From Gamarada debralockiae (Eukaryota > Ascomycota > Leotiomycetes > Helotiales > Hyphodiscaceae), in assembly GCA_002803225.1 (NCBI GenBank), contig NXFV01000281.1, positions 1 through 64,000 of the forward strand: a stretch of DNA of 64,000 nucleotides, in the 5' to 3' direction. Shown piece after piece: positions 43,121-54,463 of this stretch (the first letter of the stretch is position 1; every line of letters starts with the position of its first letter). A program made the position numbers and the translations under genes. The notes below the pieces were generated by a model. It saw only the letters and a program-made list of their open reading frames with translations, ran no database searches and was not told where the DNA came from.

Positions 43121-45308
43121 CACGAGGCTGGTGTACGACACCAGCGTGCCCTGCGATATCCAAAGCTTCCGATGTCTTTGCACGACTTAGATGACTTCAA
43201 ACTCCAAATCACGTTTCAAAATGGCCCCGCGTGTGTTCTACACACATCATACAAGGCAGATCGAGCACGTGGAATCCGCAATGTTGCAGTGGTGAAACAA
43301 TGAACCCCTCAAAAGTCTGAGCTAGGCGTGGGAACCTTTGGGACAGTCAGATTGGAAAAGAGGTTGAATGATTAAGGGGGAACGGGAGTGACACACCGTG
43401 CAGTGAAATTATTGCACAAGTCGCAACTGGCACGACTGAAAATTGACTATTAAGAGGGAGCTGATTGCTCTGACGAAGTTCTCCAGAGACAAGGTCTACT
43501 GCCATTTCGGGCCCTGGAAAAGAGCTAGATTGTATCTGACAAGATAATAATTTACTCAACACCAATTTCTCGTCGAATTTTCAGCTGGTTCGAAGATGAT
43601 GAGCACATTTTCCTCGCCATGGAATATTTCCGTCATGGCACTCTTGATAGATTCATGAGCAACAACCTCCGGGAGGACGACGCACGAAACATATCTTCCC
43701 AGCTTCTGGAAGGTCTGAAGATCATGCACGAAGAAGGATTTACTCACCGAGATCTGAAACTTCAGGTTAGCTCTATCTGTCTTCCGTTCCAGAACCTAGA
43801 TGCGCGGAATTATCTTCTGTCATCATTGATTCGTTGGCCACAGATTAACCATTTTTTTGCCAGGACTTTTGGCTGACCCGCCTTATATCTAGAACATCTT
43901 CGTCGTGCAGACATCACCAAGCTGGTGGGCCAAAATTGGAGACTTTGGAATATCGAAACGCGTCTCGAATAACGACACGGCATTACAGACTGCAACGGGA
44001 ACACACATTACCTTGCGCTAGAAGTATATCACTATGTTTATAATGACGAAGACGAAGAAAGCGATACATACACAAATGCAGTGGACATTTGGTCTTTTGC
44101 GTGCGATGTCTATGAGATGATGGCACTGAGGATGCCGTTCCCAATATACCCACGCAGTCTTGTGACCTTTTGCAGAGGCGGACCTTTTGCAGAAGAGCCG
44201 CTTACCGAACATATCAACAGAGAAGATATCGAATTTATCAAGACGGTTTTGGTCCCCTTTGCTCGACTTCGTCCGCCCCGCTAAAGATGCGATGAAGCGC
44301 CGTGGCTTTCCGTTGAAGATTTTCAAAATTCGACTTTGATAACCAACACAGATGGAAATCCGAACGCCCCTATTTGATGTTACGAATGGTGACCAATCAG
44401 CTACTATTGTGCCTCTCGAACGCTTACGAGATGCCCACTTATCTACAGTCCGACGTCCACCAATCATGATTTCACCACGGCCTCCAACTGTTACTTATGA
44501 ATATCTTGTTCAGAGGCCTAGCCCCACGCCATATTTTGACCTTATCAATCACACTCCAGTCAGAGGGGTGCACCGGACTCGGTTTTGACCACAAATCCGT
44601 CCAAACATTCAACCAGCAGAGACTCTCATCAATCGTTCTTGTCGATTATCCTACAAGTGATCAGGGTAAGGTTTCTCGATACCTGGACAGCATATCTCCA
44701 CGGGTATACGAGACGGGAAAACGGCGGGAGACTCGGTGATGAGCTTGACCCTAAGTGGGGAGAGCTCCCTGAATAGTCGTTGAACTATGAATCCGCCGCG
44801 ACGGCCATTCCTAATCAAAGTCTGGATGATATCTATCAGGATCTTGAGATGCCTCGAAAGTTAGAAGCCGAGAATTACTTGAAAGATAAAAAGGATCAAC
44901 CTCTAGAATCGGCTAGAGGCTTGGGATATACACCAGTCAGACAGAGATATGATTCGAATGGGCAGGATGTTATGGATATATCTCGTATTGCCTGTTCATT
45001 CCAGGGCTGCCCTGTAACCTTTGCTCGGGCACCGGAAATGCATCGTCACCTAGATGAGGTCCACGGCGATATGAAGTTTTGCCCTGAGCCTGGGTGCCCA
45101 TATCCCGGCACCAAACGCGTGAGCAGGCTTAGAGAGCATACGGCAAGAAACCATCCTCATCTGTTCAATGGTAAGAGTTTTATCGAGAGTCACTTTGCAG
45201 CTAGGAGTATGATGCTGACAATCTTGGTTAGTGCGCCTGATAGTTCCCCAGGCACCTCAACTTGGAGCCTTCACTCCTCCACCGCCAGCATTATTCGGTA
45301 ACCTATAA
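43121..45308 (+). pseudogene. Decayed protein kinase with C-terminal C2H2 zinc fingers
   Basis: Pieces of one gene follow each other on the + strand: a leader (LQITFQNGPACVLHTSYKAD), the Gly-rich loop ELGVGTFGTVRLEK (43318-43360), AVKLLHKSQ with the ATP-binding Lys, FEDDEHIFLAMEYF, the catalytic loop FTHRDLKLQ (about 43740-43765) split by an intron ending TATATCTAG at 43892, IGDFGISKR, the activation segment, and VDIWSFACDVYEMM, ending at 44283. Lesions: TGA after VVKQ, TAA after RLND, a frame change after KIDY and another after ATGTH. Downstream (44780-45308) comes a C-terminal part with two C2H2 fingers (CSFQGCPVTFARAPEMHRH and CPEPGCPYPGTKRV...H) joined over an intron 45171-45230 to a Pro-rich end. 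All kinase motifs were intact once, so it was probably an active Ser/Thr kinase. The downstream part could still be a separate small gene. Confidence 0.7.
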
Positions 45309-45474
45309 TTGATAATACCGGGTGCGATTGGGGCAGCAAGCGGACGACGTCGAGAAGCCCCAGTGCCAAATGGATGGTGGGCATCAAGGATCCCCTATGT
45401 TCTCGGGGTACTTACCGGCGAGACAGAGATATGATGCAATAAGAGCAGGATGTTGGTACGGGTAAATTCTTAGG

Positions 45475-46010
45475 GAGGGACCTTGCGCCGAGTACGGTTA
45501 GAAGACAGCGACAGGGCGAACGTCGAGAAGCTACTTCACCAAATTCAGAGAGTGTCCCGCGGATTTTGAAGCTTACAAGTATGACCAGAGTATATCATCA
45601 TATTTGAGGAACATGCTGAGAACGAATAGTCATTGCTGCGGGCGGTCTCAATAATAGGGATATTTTAGTGAGCTGCAAAGACTGTGACTTATTTCACATG
45701 CTGACGCATTCTTGCAGGATATCCTAACGCATTTGCTAAAGTACCACTCTTCATGGATGGCAAATGTGAGGAACATTTAACCGAATATACTTCTGTTAAA
45801 CAAAGCACTCTTAATCCATATTGGCTCTCTACTTCTACTCGTATGTTTCGTGTCCGAAATGTGGATTTGAACTGAAGCAATGTCTGATAATTAATAGACC
45901 GTGGTACTAGCAGATCGACGTGTGCATTGAGATTCTTGATGATGCGAATGGAGTGTTCAAGGCTGACCGCGGCCTTCTTGGCAGACTACGCCGTCTGCTA
46001 AGTGAATTCA
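45475..46010 (+). pseudogene. Remnant of a C2-domain protein gene
   Basis: Starting at about 45475 the + strand reads PSTVRRQRQGERRE, then ILKLT, a possible intron (GTATGA...GAATAG), IIAAGGLNNRDIL, a second intron (GTGAGC...CTTGCAG, ending 45717), and YPNAFAKVPLFMDGK followed by TSVKQSTLNPYW. The order strand-LNxRD, then a short spacer, NAFAKV, and K-x-TLNPYW is the core of C2 domains, as in Rsp5/Nedd4-type ligases. Further on, VCIEILDD and DRGLLGRLRRLLSEF could be later C2 strands. Joining them needs at least one frame correction and weak splice sites, so I call it a remnant. It might be a separate diverged gene; the exact family is unsure. Confidence 0.45.
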
Positions 46011-46485
46011 TTAAATTTCCCGCAGCGGCGGAGAAAGACGAAAGCAGTACGAGACGCGCTCTTTCCCTTACGCTTTAGTAGCTGAAATATAGCAGTGATC
46101 ATAACACGTAATCTCGAAACGGGGCTTTCGAAGAAAACTGTGAAGGGAATAGTGAGTTTTCTGGTGGAGTTTATTAAGAACGGAGACCTGGAGTTGCCCT
46201 ATATCTCTATAATCAGAGGCCACAACGTAGACGGTTTTTCGGGAGGAGGTGATAGTAAGGTTGACGACGGAGGTATTATATACGAGGTAGGAGAAGGAGA
46301 AGAGTAAGCACGCGGTTGGCTTGAGAGAGAGTAGAGAGGATACAGGGCTAAAGAGTAGGAGGAGGAGTGTGATTTGTTGTTAATGTGGTCCGCTTTTTAA
46401 GTGATTAATGGAGGTAGTAATAGGGTTATGAAGAACAGAGAGACGCCGAATGGAGTGACGCGTTGAACTTATGCTGAGTATCCAT
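46011..46485. other. Spacer with a short unassigned + frame
   Basis: A + frame at 46095-46307 (70 residues, with KTVKGIVSFLVEFIKNG) is protein-like but has no ATG start of its own and no known motif; it may be a further exon of the decayed gene upstream. Confidence 0.3.
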
Positions 46486-48311
46486 TTAATGCACATTTCC
46501 ATTACTCAACTCTCCATTCTGCACCACTCCATCCGCCTCACGCTTCACAGGCCTATAAAGATACCGAGTAATATCACTCCCATGAAAAACCCCCCCCTCT
46601 CAAACCCATTCCCCAGCCACCCCCACCGATTCCCACTCCAATACTGGATCTTGAAATCCTCCCACTTCAGTTCCTAATCACCTCCAAAAACGCAAACCTG
46701 CTCCCCAGCCACATCATAACCGGTCCATCTTTCATGCCCTGCTTAAACCAGGAGTGCAGGGATCTACCCAATATGGGCGATTCAGATATAACTGTGAGTG
46801 TTTCTGAAATCTTCGATGACGGAAATTTTGGGACTCACGCGCCCGATGTGCTCTTTCCGCATCTTTTGGATGACTTGGAGGAAGTAGTGTGTAAGTTGCG
46901 TCACGATGGGCAGTACGGAACTTTGGGCTACGGGGACCGGACCGTAGGGGCCGAGATACACGGCACCTCTGGCACAGCGAGACTTATAAAGTTGTATGGA
47001 ACTCTCTCTCACTTTTTCGCAACGTCGATGCCTCGAGCCCGATGATTGGGAAGCGTGGACGGAACGAGGTATCAAGCCAGTGGCGCAGATGATCACATCG
47101 ACTTCCACATCATTGCCATTAGGGTCGATGAGGCCTTTTGGTGTTATGCTGTGGATGTTTTCGGTGTAATAGTTTGTTTTCTCGCCGACAAGGGACTCGA
47201 GATAGCCGTTTCCGGGGTGGGACGACGGCAGCCAACGTCGAAATCTGCGGGTATTATCTTTTCTATCAGGTCATTTCCGGTCTCCTAGCTTTGAACGCAT
47301 TTCTCGGAGTGCATACTGGGAAGATTGTGAGCTCTCGTTTGCTGTTCTGTTTGAAGGAATGAGGAACTTGCCTTGTTTGACCCGCTGGATTTATGGCTGT
47401 TTCTCAGAACGAATTTGAATCGCACGTTCATCTCGGTATTCTCGATACTTCTCTGGATGTTGTTTCCACTCTTCTTTCTGCTCCGGCAAATCTTTTGTCT
47501 CATCAGCGGCAGATTGCTTTCGTTTCATTCCGACGTACAATGTTCTCCCATTCTTCCCAGCATACTTCTGCCCAAACCCAGCAGTTATCTAAGTTCTATT
47601 CCGTACCTAGGTATAGAGCTTGGAAACATCTTATATATGGCGGCAACAGTTTGAGCGCCCGAGCTCCCAGATCCAATGGCAGCAACTCGATTTCCTTGCA
47701 GATCAAAGCCTTCCTCGTCTCGTGCCATGTGGAAGAGCTTTCCCTGAAATGTGTTCAAGCCAGGAATTGATGGCCACTTCCACGCTACTCCACGTCAATA
47801 AACCTATCTTGAATGATTCCGTGGATTTGAACAACTCACTTCAAGAAACCCGTCCCATTCATAAAGATATCACACTCCTCTTCCCATTCCCTCACACCTC
47901 TCCATCTATCCCGCTCTGACGCAACCTAAGAACCCATCTACTCCTCTCCTCATCCCACCTCGCATGTACAACCTCAATCCCCAATCGAATCCACTTCATC
48001 ATCTCCCCCTCCTCAACAATAATCCTAAAATATCTCCAAATCTCCTCACTCTTACTATAATAGCTCATCCACTCCGTCTAAGGCTTCCATGGAAACTGAT
48101 AACTAACACTCGGAACATCACACGCGCACCCCGGATATCGATTCTTATACTACGTACCCCCAATATCTTTATTCTTCTCATAACATAAAATCTCACAACC
48201 AAGTCCAGCGAGGGCTTTAGAAACGTGATGCAAGAAATTTATTCCGGAGGCGCCGGCGCCGATGAGGATTACTTTGAAGGAGCAATGATGGGAAGGAGGC
48301 TCATCGGTCAT
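46486..48311 (-). pseudogene. Decayed FAD-dependent monooxygenase (FMO/Baeyer-Villiger type)
   Basis: ATG 48311 opens MTDEPPSHHCSFKVILIGAGASG (GxGxxG FAD site), then LGCEILCYEKNKDIGGT and NRYPGCACDVPSVSYQF, the typical fungal FMO/BVMO N-terminus. Stops replace Trp in GGTW-Y (TAG) and a residue after FPWKP. Later pieces in shifting frames give the NADP-site region (GSSG-like near 47650), ITAGFGQKYAGK, RFKFVLRN, VGCRRPTP, VEVDVIICATG (the conserved ATG motif before the C-terminus), YLGPYGPV, and finally WEDFKIQYWSGNRWGWLGNGF and a stop at 46486. More than ten stops or frame changes are present. The complete gene would be about 560-600 residues. It belongs to enzymes that oxygenate ketones or secondary metabolites; no neighbouring pathway genes are seen. 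Confidence 0.8.
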
Positions 48312-48830
48312 TGATCGGATACTGTGAAGCCACCGCGTCCCCCAATCTTCGCTGAGGCCGGTCGATGGAAGCTCGGTAGGTGATGTTGGGGGAATTGCTC
48401 CCCAGGGCGATGCCTCGCGGGAAGGGGGAAATCATGGTTGTTGTAGAAGAAATAGCGTTCGAGAAAAGAGAAGACAGAGAGAATCTCGAACAGACTAGTC
48501 GAGAGTATGAAAGAAGTAAATATCCTAAGTTGTACATGAGAGGCTGCCGGAAATAAGTTGGAGTCGTTATCTGCACACTAGGCCATTGGACCGACAGCCA
48601 CGGAGATACATCCATTGGACATGGAAGTGTTACAAATTCATGGGGACAACAGGGGGATGATTGAAATGGAATGTGATTTCAACTTTCAAGTATTCTTTGG
48701 AGTGTGATATCGATTGTTGAATCTAGGCAATAACTTTCTGGGAAATGGATACGTGACTACCACGTGAGAAATCGTCCAACATTAGATTTCGTGTCAATGT
48801 ACTCGTCATATTCGTCCAGTTTCGACGACT
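48312..48830. other. Spacer between monooxygenase remnant and gamma-glutamyltranspeptidase
   Basis: No gene supported. It carries the old promoter of the monooxygenase remnant and the 3' region of the gamma-glutamyltranspeptidase gene. Confidence 0.35.
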
Positions 48831-50637
48831 CTATATCGCATATCCAGCACTATTCAACTGTCTCGGATCACCCGCAGCTTCAAAAGTTCCATTCCCCAAT
48901 CTCCTCAATGCTTGTGCCGTCGTGCTCCCTGGTGCCACAAAAGCAATATTCGCACCAATGCTTTCCATAAACGCCGTAGTCTCATTATTGTATCCTTCAA
49001 CATGTTGGAAAGCGCTGGCATACTCGAAATACACCGTATTAGGCGACAGCTGATCATGCATGCGGGGTTGGGCGAGAGATTGAGCTGATGTCATGTTCTG
49101 GTCGAGAACGTGCCAAAGATGTTGCGCGACTTCGGTGATGATACGAGATCCGCCAGCAGAAGCGTGCGAGATATAAACAGTTCCGTTTGGAAATTCGACG
49201 ATCGCGGGGGAGATAGAGGAGAGGGGACGTTTGAAGGGCTTGATGAAATTAGATTCGGTGGGTATGTAGCCGAATGCATTTGTGGTGTTGGGGATGCTGA
49301 AGTCTGTGGGAAGGTGAGTCAGCAATGAGCTTGAACTGGAAGATTTGAAATTGAGACATACCGTTCATTTCATTATTCATGATAACGCCAGTTTCTGGAA
49401 CCATCAACTGACTTCCAAAGAGGGTATTAACCGTGCTCGTCATGGCGATCGTCAGTCCACTTCGGTCAGACGCAACCGCGGCAGAAGTCCCACTATCCGT
49501 CAAAATTCCATATCCATCTGGATCATACGCCGATGCGTTCAGGGTATGGAATTCTTCGATCTTGCTTCTAACTTCTTCTGCAGTTTGCTCTGAATACATC
49601 TTCTTCTGATAATCCGTAAGATTGGGAGAAAAGGTTGGGTCTCCGAGCAGAGTCCTCTGACCATAAGCAAATCGCATGCCTTCGTCCAGATAATGGGTTG
49701 AGAGATTCAGTTGGGAGGGAGTAGACATATCGTAGCCTTCCACGATCTTCATGATGCTCATGACAACTGCTCCACTGGAAGGCGCACTTCCACTGTGCAT
49801 TTTGAATCCTCTGTAGGTAATGTTGCTTGTCTGTCTGATCTCCACAGTGTAATTTGCCAGATCAGAGAGAGTCATTGTGCCATTTGACTTCTGTAGTGCA
49901 GTAATGGTGGCATTGGCAATTGCTCCATGATAAAATGCATCAGGACCGTACTCCGCAATGCTCTCCAGTGTGTTTGCATATCGTTTCCTGGTCATAACAT
50001 CTCCCAACCCAAGTCTCGTCCCGTTGGGCGCAAAATCTAGAGCCCATGTCTCTTCATACGTGAGGAAGTCATAGCTCCCAGCCGTAGCAGATGCCATGTA
50101 TCGAACAAGGTCTGCCGTTACATTGAAGCCATATCTAGCCAATTTGATCGCAGGCTGCACCAAATGCTTCCAAGGCAACGTTCCATAGTTTTTGTGCAGA
50201 TATTCCAGCCCACGCAGTTCTCCAGGCACCCCGCTTGCCAATCCACCATATAGAGATAGATTCGAGTTCGAGAGGGGAGGGGAATACATAGTCTCGAAGG
50301 CTGCGGCCGGGGCCATTTCGCGGAAGTCGATGAATTCGTAGCTACCGTTACTTGAACGCACAAGCATAAATCCTCCGCCGCCGATGCCAGAATGGTACAT
50401 CCCAATGACACCGACGCAGAATTGCTGTGCTATGAGCTGCGCGCAGTTAGTACTGTTGTCGGAAAGTGTTCAATAGCTTGGACTTACAGCATCAGCGGCA
50501 TTTCCACCTTCCTTTAAGATATCAATTCCAATGTTAGAGCACACAGAGCTCTCAGAAGCAACGGCACCAAGCTCCTGGTCGTGAGCCCATGACAAGGAGA
50601 CAAGGCCAAGGCCCACGAGAACCGAAGAGAGCAACAT
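48831..50637 (-). CDS. Gamma-glutamyltranspeptidase
   Basis: Three exons: 50637-50488, 50436-49362 and 49303-48831; introns 51 and 58 bp; 565 residues. The start MLLSSVLVGLGLVSLSWA is a good signal peptide. Landmarks of the family: ASESSVCSNIGIDILKEGGNAADA, HSGIGGGGFMLVR, SGVPGELRGLEYLH, SGSAPSSGAVVMSIMKI, YLDEGMRFAYGQR, and the autoprocessing site DSGTSAAVA with Thr at about 367, then LTIAMTSTVNTLFGSQLMVPETGVIMNNEMNDFS. In most homologues the residue two after the catalytic Thr is His; here it is Ala. Ten or more N-glycosylation sequons suit an extracellular or vacuolar enzyme that hydrolyses glutathione and gamma-glutamyl conjugates. Length fits (about 560-600). A 5'-UTR intron is possible (GTGAGT at about 50724 to TCCAG near 50652). 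Confidence 0.92.
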
Positions 50638-51381
50638 GGCAGAGGAAGGATTACTGGAGGGAATGTAGAGGAAGAGATGAGAAGGAAAGAGGAGTAGAAG
50701 AAGCTCCTGGAGCTGCACTCACCGTCGATCACATTAGTCTGTTGACTCGTGTCAATCCCCATCTGCCTGCACGATAGCAGCAAACGAATTAAGGCCTATC
50801 TTGCCTATCTATTAGCAGGTACACCATATGCTGGTAACTGTTGCACATATTAATGGCTAATGGTCGCTGTACTGGGATAAACGCGACCATTTTCTCGATG
50901 AGGAAGTTCAGAATGTCGAAATGCGGAGAAATGATAACGGCAAGTTACGTTTTTACAGGAGCTTTGCAGCGCTTCCGTTGGCCGCGGGGCAAACATGACA
51001 AGCACTTTAGCGAGCATCATTCCGACCGGTTGTGGCAAAAAGAAAGCCTCTGGACATCAGCCTCCCCGATCAGACCTCAGTGTGTTCGGATGAAAGCCTG
51101 ATCCACATTGGTTGTTTTGTAAAGCTTCGTACAGAATTGTCATCTTTCTCAATGTAGAGATCATAGGCGTGTTTCGCAGATGACAACCTTTATCGTACAA
51201 TGTCACGATGTGAATCGGACGAAAGAGACACTGAAGTGTTGGGAGACTTTTGGGCAAAATCTGTGAATAGGGTATCATAACATCGAAGATGCTAATGTAT
51301 AACTTAAAACAACGACTGGCCATCTTCGGAGCATTAAGTCGAATAAATGTCCTCACAACCCCGTCCCATCGACGCGCGCAA
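50638..51381. other. Intergenic upstream of the gamma-glutamyltranspeptidase gene
   Basis: No gene supported; short frames only. It includes the promoter of the - strand gamma-glutamyltranspeptidase gene. Confidence 0.35.
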
Positions 51382-51633
51382 TCAGAAATAAATGCCCATC
51401 ATCAGCAATTGCGCCGAGTCTCTCCCAGGGACCCAGTCTTCGCACTCGAGGCTAATGGTGTACTGGAACTCGATCTTCGAGATCTTCTCCTTCAGTTTAG
51501 GAATCTCAACATACAAAGCTTTGACCGTGCCGCCTCTCCGCTCTTCCCTGCCGATGAACAAGCGCCGGTCATCGGAATTGCTCAGTGCAAGGAGTAGCGC
51601 AATGACCCCTTCGTCTTTGATTCTTAGGCATCG
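51382..51633 (-). pseudogene. Isolated C-terminal coding exon, function unknown
   Basis: The - strand carries an open stretch of about 80 residues, CLRIKDEGVIALLLALSN, then LFIGREERRGGTVKALYVEIPK, KEKISKIEFQYTISLECEDW and a stop at 51382, with clearly protein-like composition and codon use. It has no ATG; a TAAG acceptor lies at its upstream edge, so it looks like a last exon. No upstream exon could be joined. I do not recognise the family. Either a gene with a short first exon that I missed or a remnant. Confidence 0.35.
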
Positions 51634-51827
51634 TCATTGCAACCCTGTCTTAGCTTAATCGCAGGAAACTCGTGACCGAGAAATCGAGACGTCGTCAACC
51701 CTACTGCCTACATCTAATTTAACCCACCAAGCCTCATGAATGCTGGTTTTGCAGTGCCTCCCAAGACAACTACTCTACCCTCACACGGCAGCATACAAAC
51801 AGCTACGAGTAAACACCATCGTCCATC

Positions 51828-52275
51828 ATGGCTTCTCCTTCACCTAGCGCCCCCCGCGTGCCAGAAGACTCCATCGAGCCCGTCAATGACCCGACATCTC
51901 CCAATCCTGAAAACATATCGCAAAACTCAAGGCATTCCACGCCTCGAGACAAGGCGCGCCATCCGCACGACCTCAAGGTGACGCAAGCTCAACAACAGAT
52001 TCTCCAGCCCGTCACGGTGGCAACGTTGAAGACATGCCACCAAGATCGGCAAATCCTGGAGGACGTCTGATACCGGTACTGCCAAGGAGCTAGGTTGGTG
52101 CTCAAGATGAGCAAACCCCAACTGGCGATGAGAGTGGCAATCCTCGGGATGTCACGTCACAGTCAGGCTGATTATCGGAGCCTCGAACAGGCACTAAGAA
52201 GGATGAAGACAAGGGAGAGGCTGTAGACAGTGCAAGCCGAGTCACGGAGAATGAGATTGCTGAGATTGCGCAGTA
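51828..52275 (+). pseudogene. Broken gene for a small disordered acidic protein
   Basis: From ATG 51828 the + strand reads MASPSPSAPRVPEDSIEPV, then STPRDKARHPHDLKVTQAQQQILQPVTVATL. A one-base change near 52035 shifts to DMPPRSANPGGRLIPVLPRS, an in-frame TAG, VGAQDEQTPTGDESG, a TGA, and TKKDEDKGEAVDSASRVTENEIAEIAQ followed by a stop at 52275. All segments after the shift lie in one frame and share the same Pro/Ser/Asp/Glu-rich style, so they look like one protein of about 150 residues with two stops and one frameshift. No family is recognised; an intrinsically disordered protein is all that can be said. Confidence 0.45.
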
Positions 52276-52649
52276 GGTGAAGAACGGGCTGGAAATGGGG
52301 AGCATATGTTGCGTTGACGCTAGGAGAAGTGTTGAAGAAAAGTCGAGATCAGAGCCGCTATTTCATTGGGGATGGGGGGTTTCCTTTTCTTAGAGTCATG
52401 AAATGGTGGTGACAGTGTGTGAGCGGATGAATTGGCACGAAAGGGGATCTTATAAAGTTGGAAATTTGACAACGATGGAGCTCTCACATTGATCTAATTG
52501 AGACGGCATAAATTCCCAAGCGTAGGAAGTACCGATGCCGAACGATGATTGCTGCGACGCTACGACTCGCGTCTTCAGTATCCTGACGGTATAGAATGCC
52601 ACCCTATCCTCCACAAAGGTACCAATGATCTCGCTCCTCAATGGTTACA
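52276..52649. other. Intergenic, no supported gene
   Basis: Short frames only; probably the 3' region of the - strand paralogue gene that follows. Confidence 0.35.
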
Positions 52650-53530
52650 TCAGTCGTCTTCAGCGTCCCTTCTCAACTCCCGAACGTATGTGCTATATTC
52701 CGAAAAATAATGGCCCCTTCGAAATATCCAATCACCAGCATGCGTCTGCACCTCTCGATACCTAGCCGGAAAGCACTCTTTCACTAGAGCGCCAATATCT
52801 TCCCTGCCATCATCATCCACCTCGATAAAAAGCGGACTTGAGAGCTGCTTGCTCATATATTCCATCATTGGCCGAACCCAACTCTTCCAGTCTTTCAAGC
52901 ATTCTTCCATTGATGATACTCCTTGAAGGGGATCGCTCGCTAGAGGTTGTTTCGCGACAATCAACAAGCTTGACAGGCCGGCAAGAATCGGAGACCACAG
53001 CTCAGGATGCTGTAGTATACTGTCATGACACTGGTCATAATCATGTATAACCACCTGCAGTCTTCGTACTGTGAGGTTTACGGAGTCAGTAATCGCTAGA
53101 AGATAAGAAAGATTGAAGCGAAGTGCATCTCATGACGTCCTCTACGTGTGTAGGTTGAGAGTAGAACTCAAGAACCTGGGTCAAAACAGGCAAGGGATTG
53201 CTCCAAGAACGACTTACCCCTCTTTCTATTCGCGCTTGTGAAGTTCTTCTCCAGACATGTTCCGCCGCCAGGATTGAGGTCAACCCGAAAGACACTGTCG
53301 CCGTAGAGAACTTCTAAAGCTTCCTCGCTGATCTGCCGGGACACGAGGAGAAGGCTCTTTCGATAGCGGTGCGAGGTGTCTCCTCCTGGGAGGATGTCGT
53401 TCCAGAGGTAGTTGACGGTGAGGGGCGAGGGGTGGACAAGGCAGTATTTATAGATTTCGCGACGTAGCTCGAGCGGGATATCGAGGAGGCCAGTTGGGGT
53501 TGTTCCTAGTGGAGGCGAGGACTCTGCCAT
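52650..53530 (-). CDS. Tandem paralogue A: F-box-like/uncharacterised fungal protein
   Basis: Two exons, 53530-53218 and 53068-52650, one 149-bp intron with GTAAGT donor and CTCACAG acceptor, 243 residues. The start MAESSPPLG matches the beginning of the neighbouring paralogue better than an ATG seven codons upstream. The N-terminus TGLLDIPLELRREIYKYCLV has the L-P-x-E-xR-x-x-I-Y pattern of fungal F-box-like proteins; then LLVSRQISEEALEVLYGDSVFRVDL, the conserved continuation of that class. The second half (VVIHDYDQCHDSILQHPELW, LFIEVDDDGREDI) aligns with the paralogue. A role as substrate adaptor is only suggested by the N-terminal motif. Both copies look open and intact. Confidence 0.75.
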
Positions 53531-53643
53531 GATGATTGATGTACAATACAAGCCAGCCTTTGGCAGGTCTGAAAAGTGTCAAACCGCGTGGATTATGGGT
53601 TTTGTACGGACATTCAGTAAATTTGAACGATCTTGGTGTATGA

Positions 53644-53826
53644 TGGCCTTGCTCCAGCCTCGAGGTTCTCTGAAAGTTTCGCGTCGGCGAGGCTGACGTG
53701 AGAAACCGCAGCTGGAATCAGCGGGGTCGGGAGATACGCAAACTAAACCCCATCCAGTCGAACGTAGAATTATGGAGCTCCGACAAAAAGCAACAAATCA
53801 AGCTTCGCGCCACTCAAATTTGATTA
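53644..53826. repeat. Duplicated upstream block, copy A
   Basis: About 180 bases starting roughly 115 bp upstream of paralogue A resemble the block at 55489-55682 upstream of paralogue B (shared words CCAGCCTCG, GAGGCTGAC, AGATCCGCAAAACTA/AGATACGCAAACTA, CAT(T)CAGC/GTCGAAC). Together with the paralogous genes this marks a segmental tandem duplication. Confidence 0.6.
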
Positions 53827-54463
53827 TCCCCTAAGGCTGGAAAACTGTGAAGAGAAAAAACGAAGAATGAGAAGCTGTGGCCAGTGGGATATGCTCTGGC
53901 AGATTGTTTTATAGACCAATTGATTTCATTTCCACAATTACATTGTTAACATGTCAAATCCAGGGTGAGATGAAGACAACACTGAGGCGGAAAGCATTAA
54001 TTCAAGTTGAAGGAAGTACACAGCATCAGCACCCCACCGCCTAATATCTACCACTCGTTAAGATTTTCCATTTGTGATTTGTCCGTGTCACTGGAAAGAG
54101 ATATCATCGTCTAGCTCCTTCATAGCCTACAGGCATAGACTACTTCGGCCAGAAACCCGGATTCTTATGTCCAAAGCTCTAACCCATTTCCTCCCTAGAC
54201 GCCGTGGTCACATTTGCATACTTTGCTTTTGATCCACCATAGATCACTACACTTGCGGTGTGTAGATGCCGTACAGGTCAATGTTGGGTGAAGTGAGGCC
54301 AAGAGTCCTGCGCACTCGCCCATTCTGAGCTTCGTTTGACAGCTCGTCATGATTCTCCATATCTGTCTCTGAATCCGACAAACATAACATTCTTGCTAGC
54401 AACTGCCACTCGCCAACCCCCTCTCCGCACACCGGCGAACGTCTCCCCCTCAATTTGATTTTA
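53827..54463. other. Intergenic between the tandem paralogues
   Basis: No gene supported. A - strand frame at 54534-54247 is a shadow/continuation of the 3' region of paralogue B. Confidence 0.35.
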
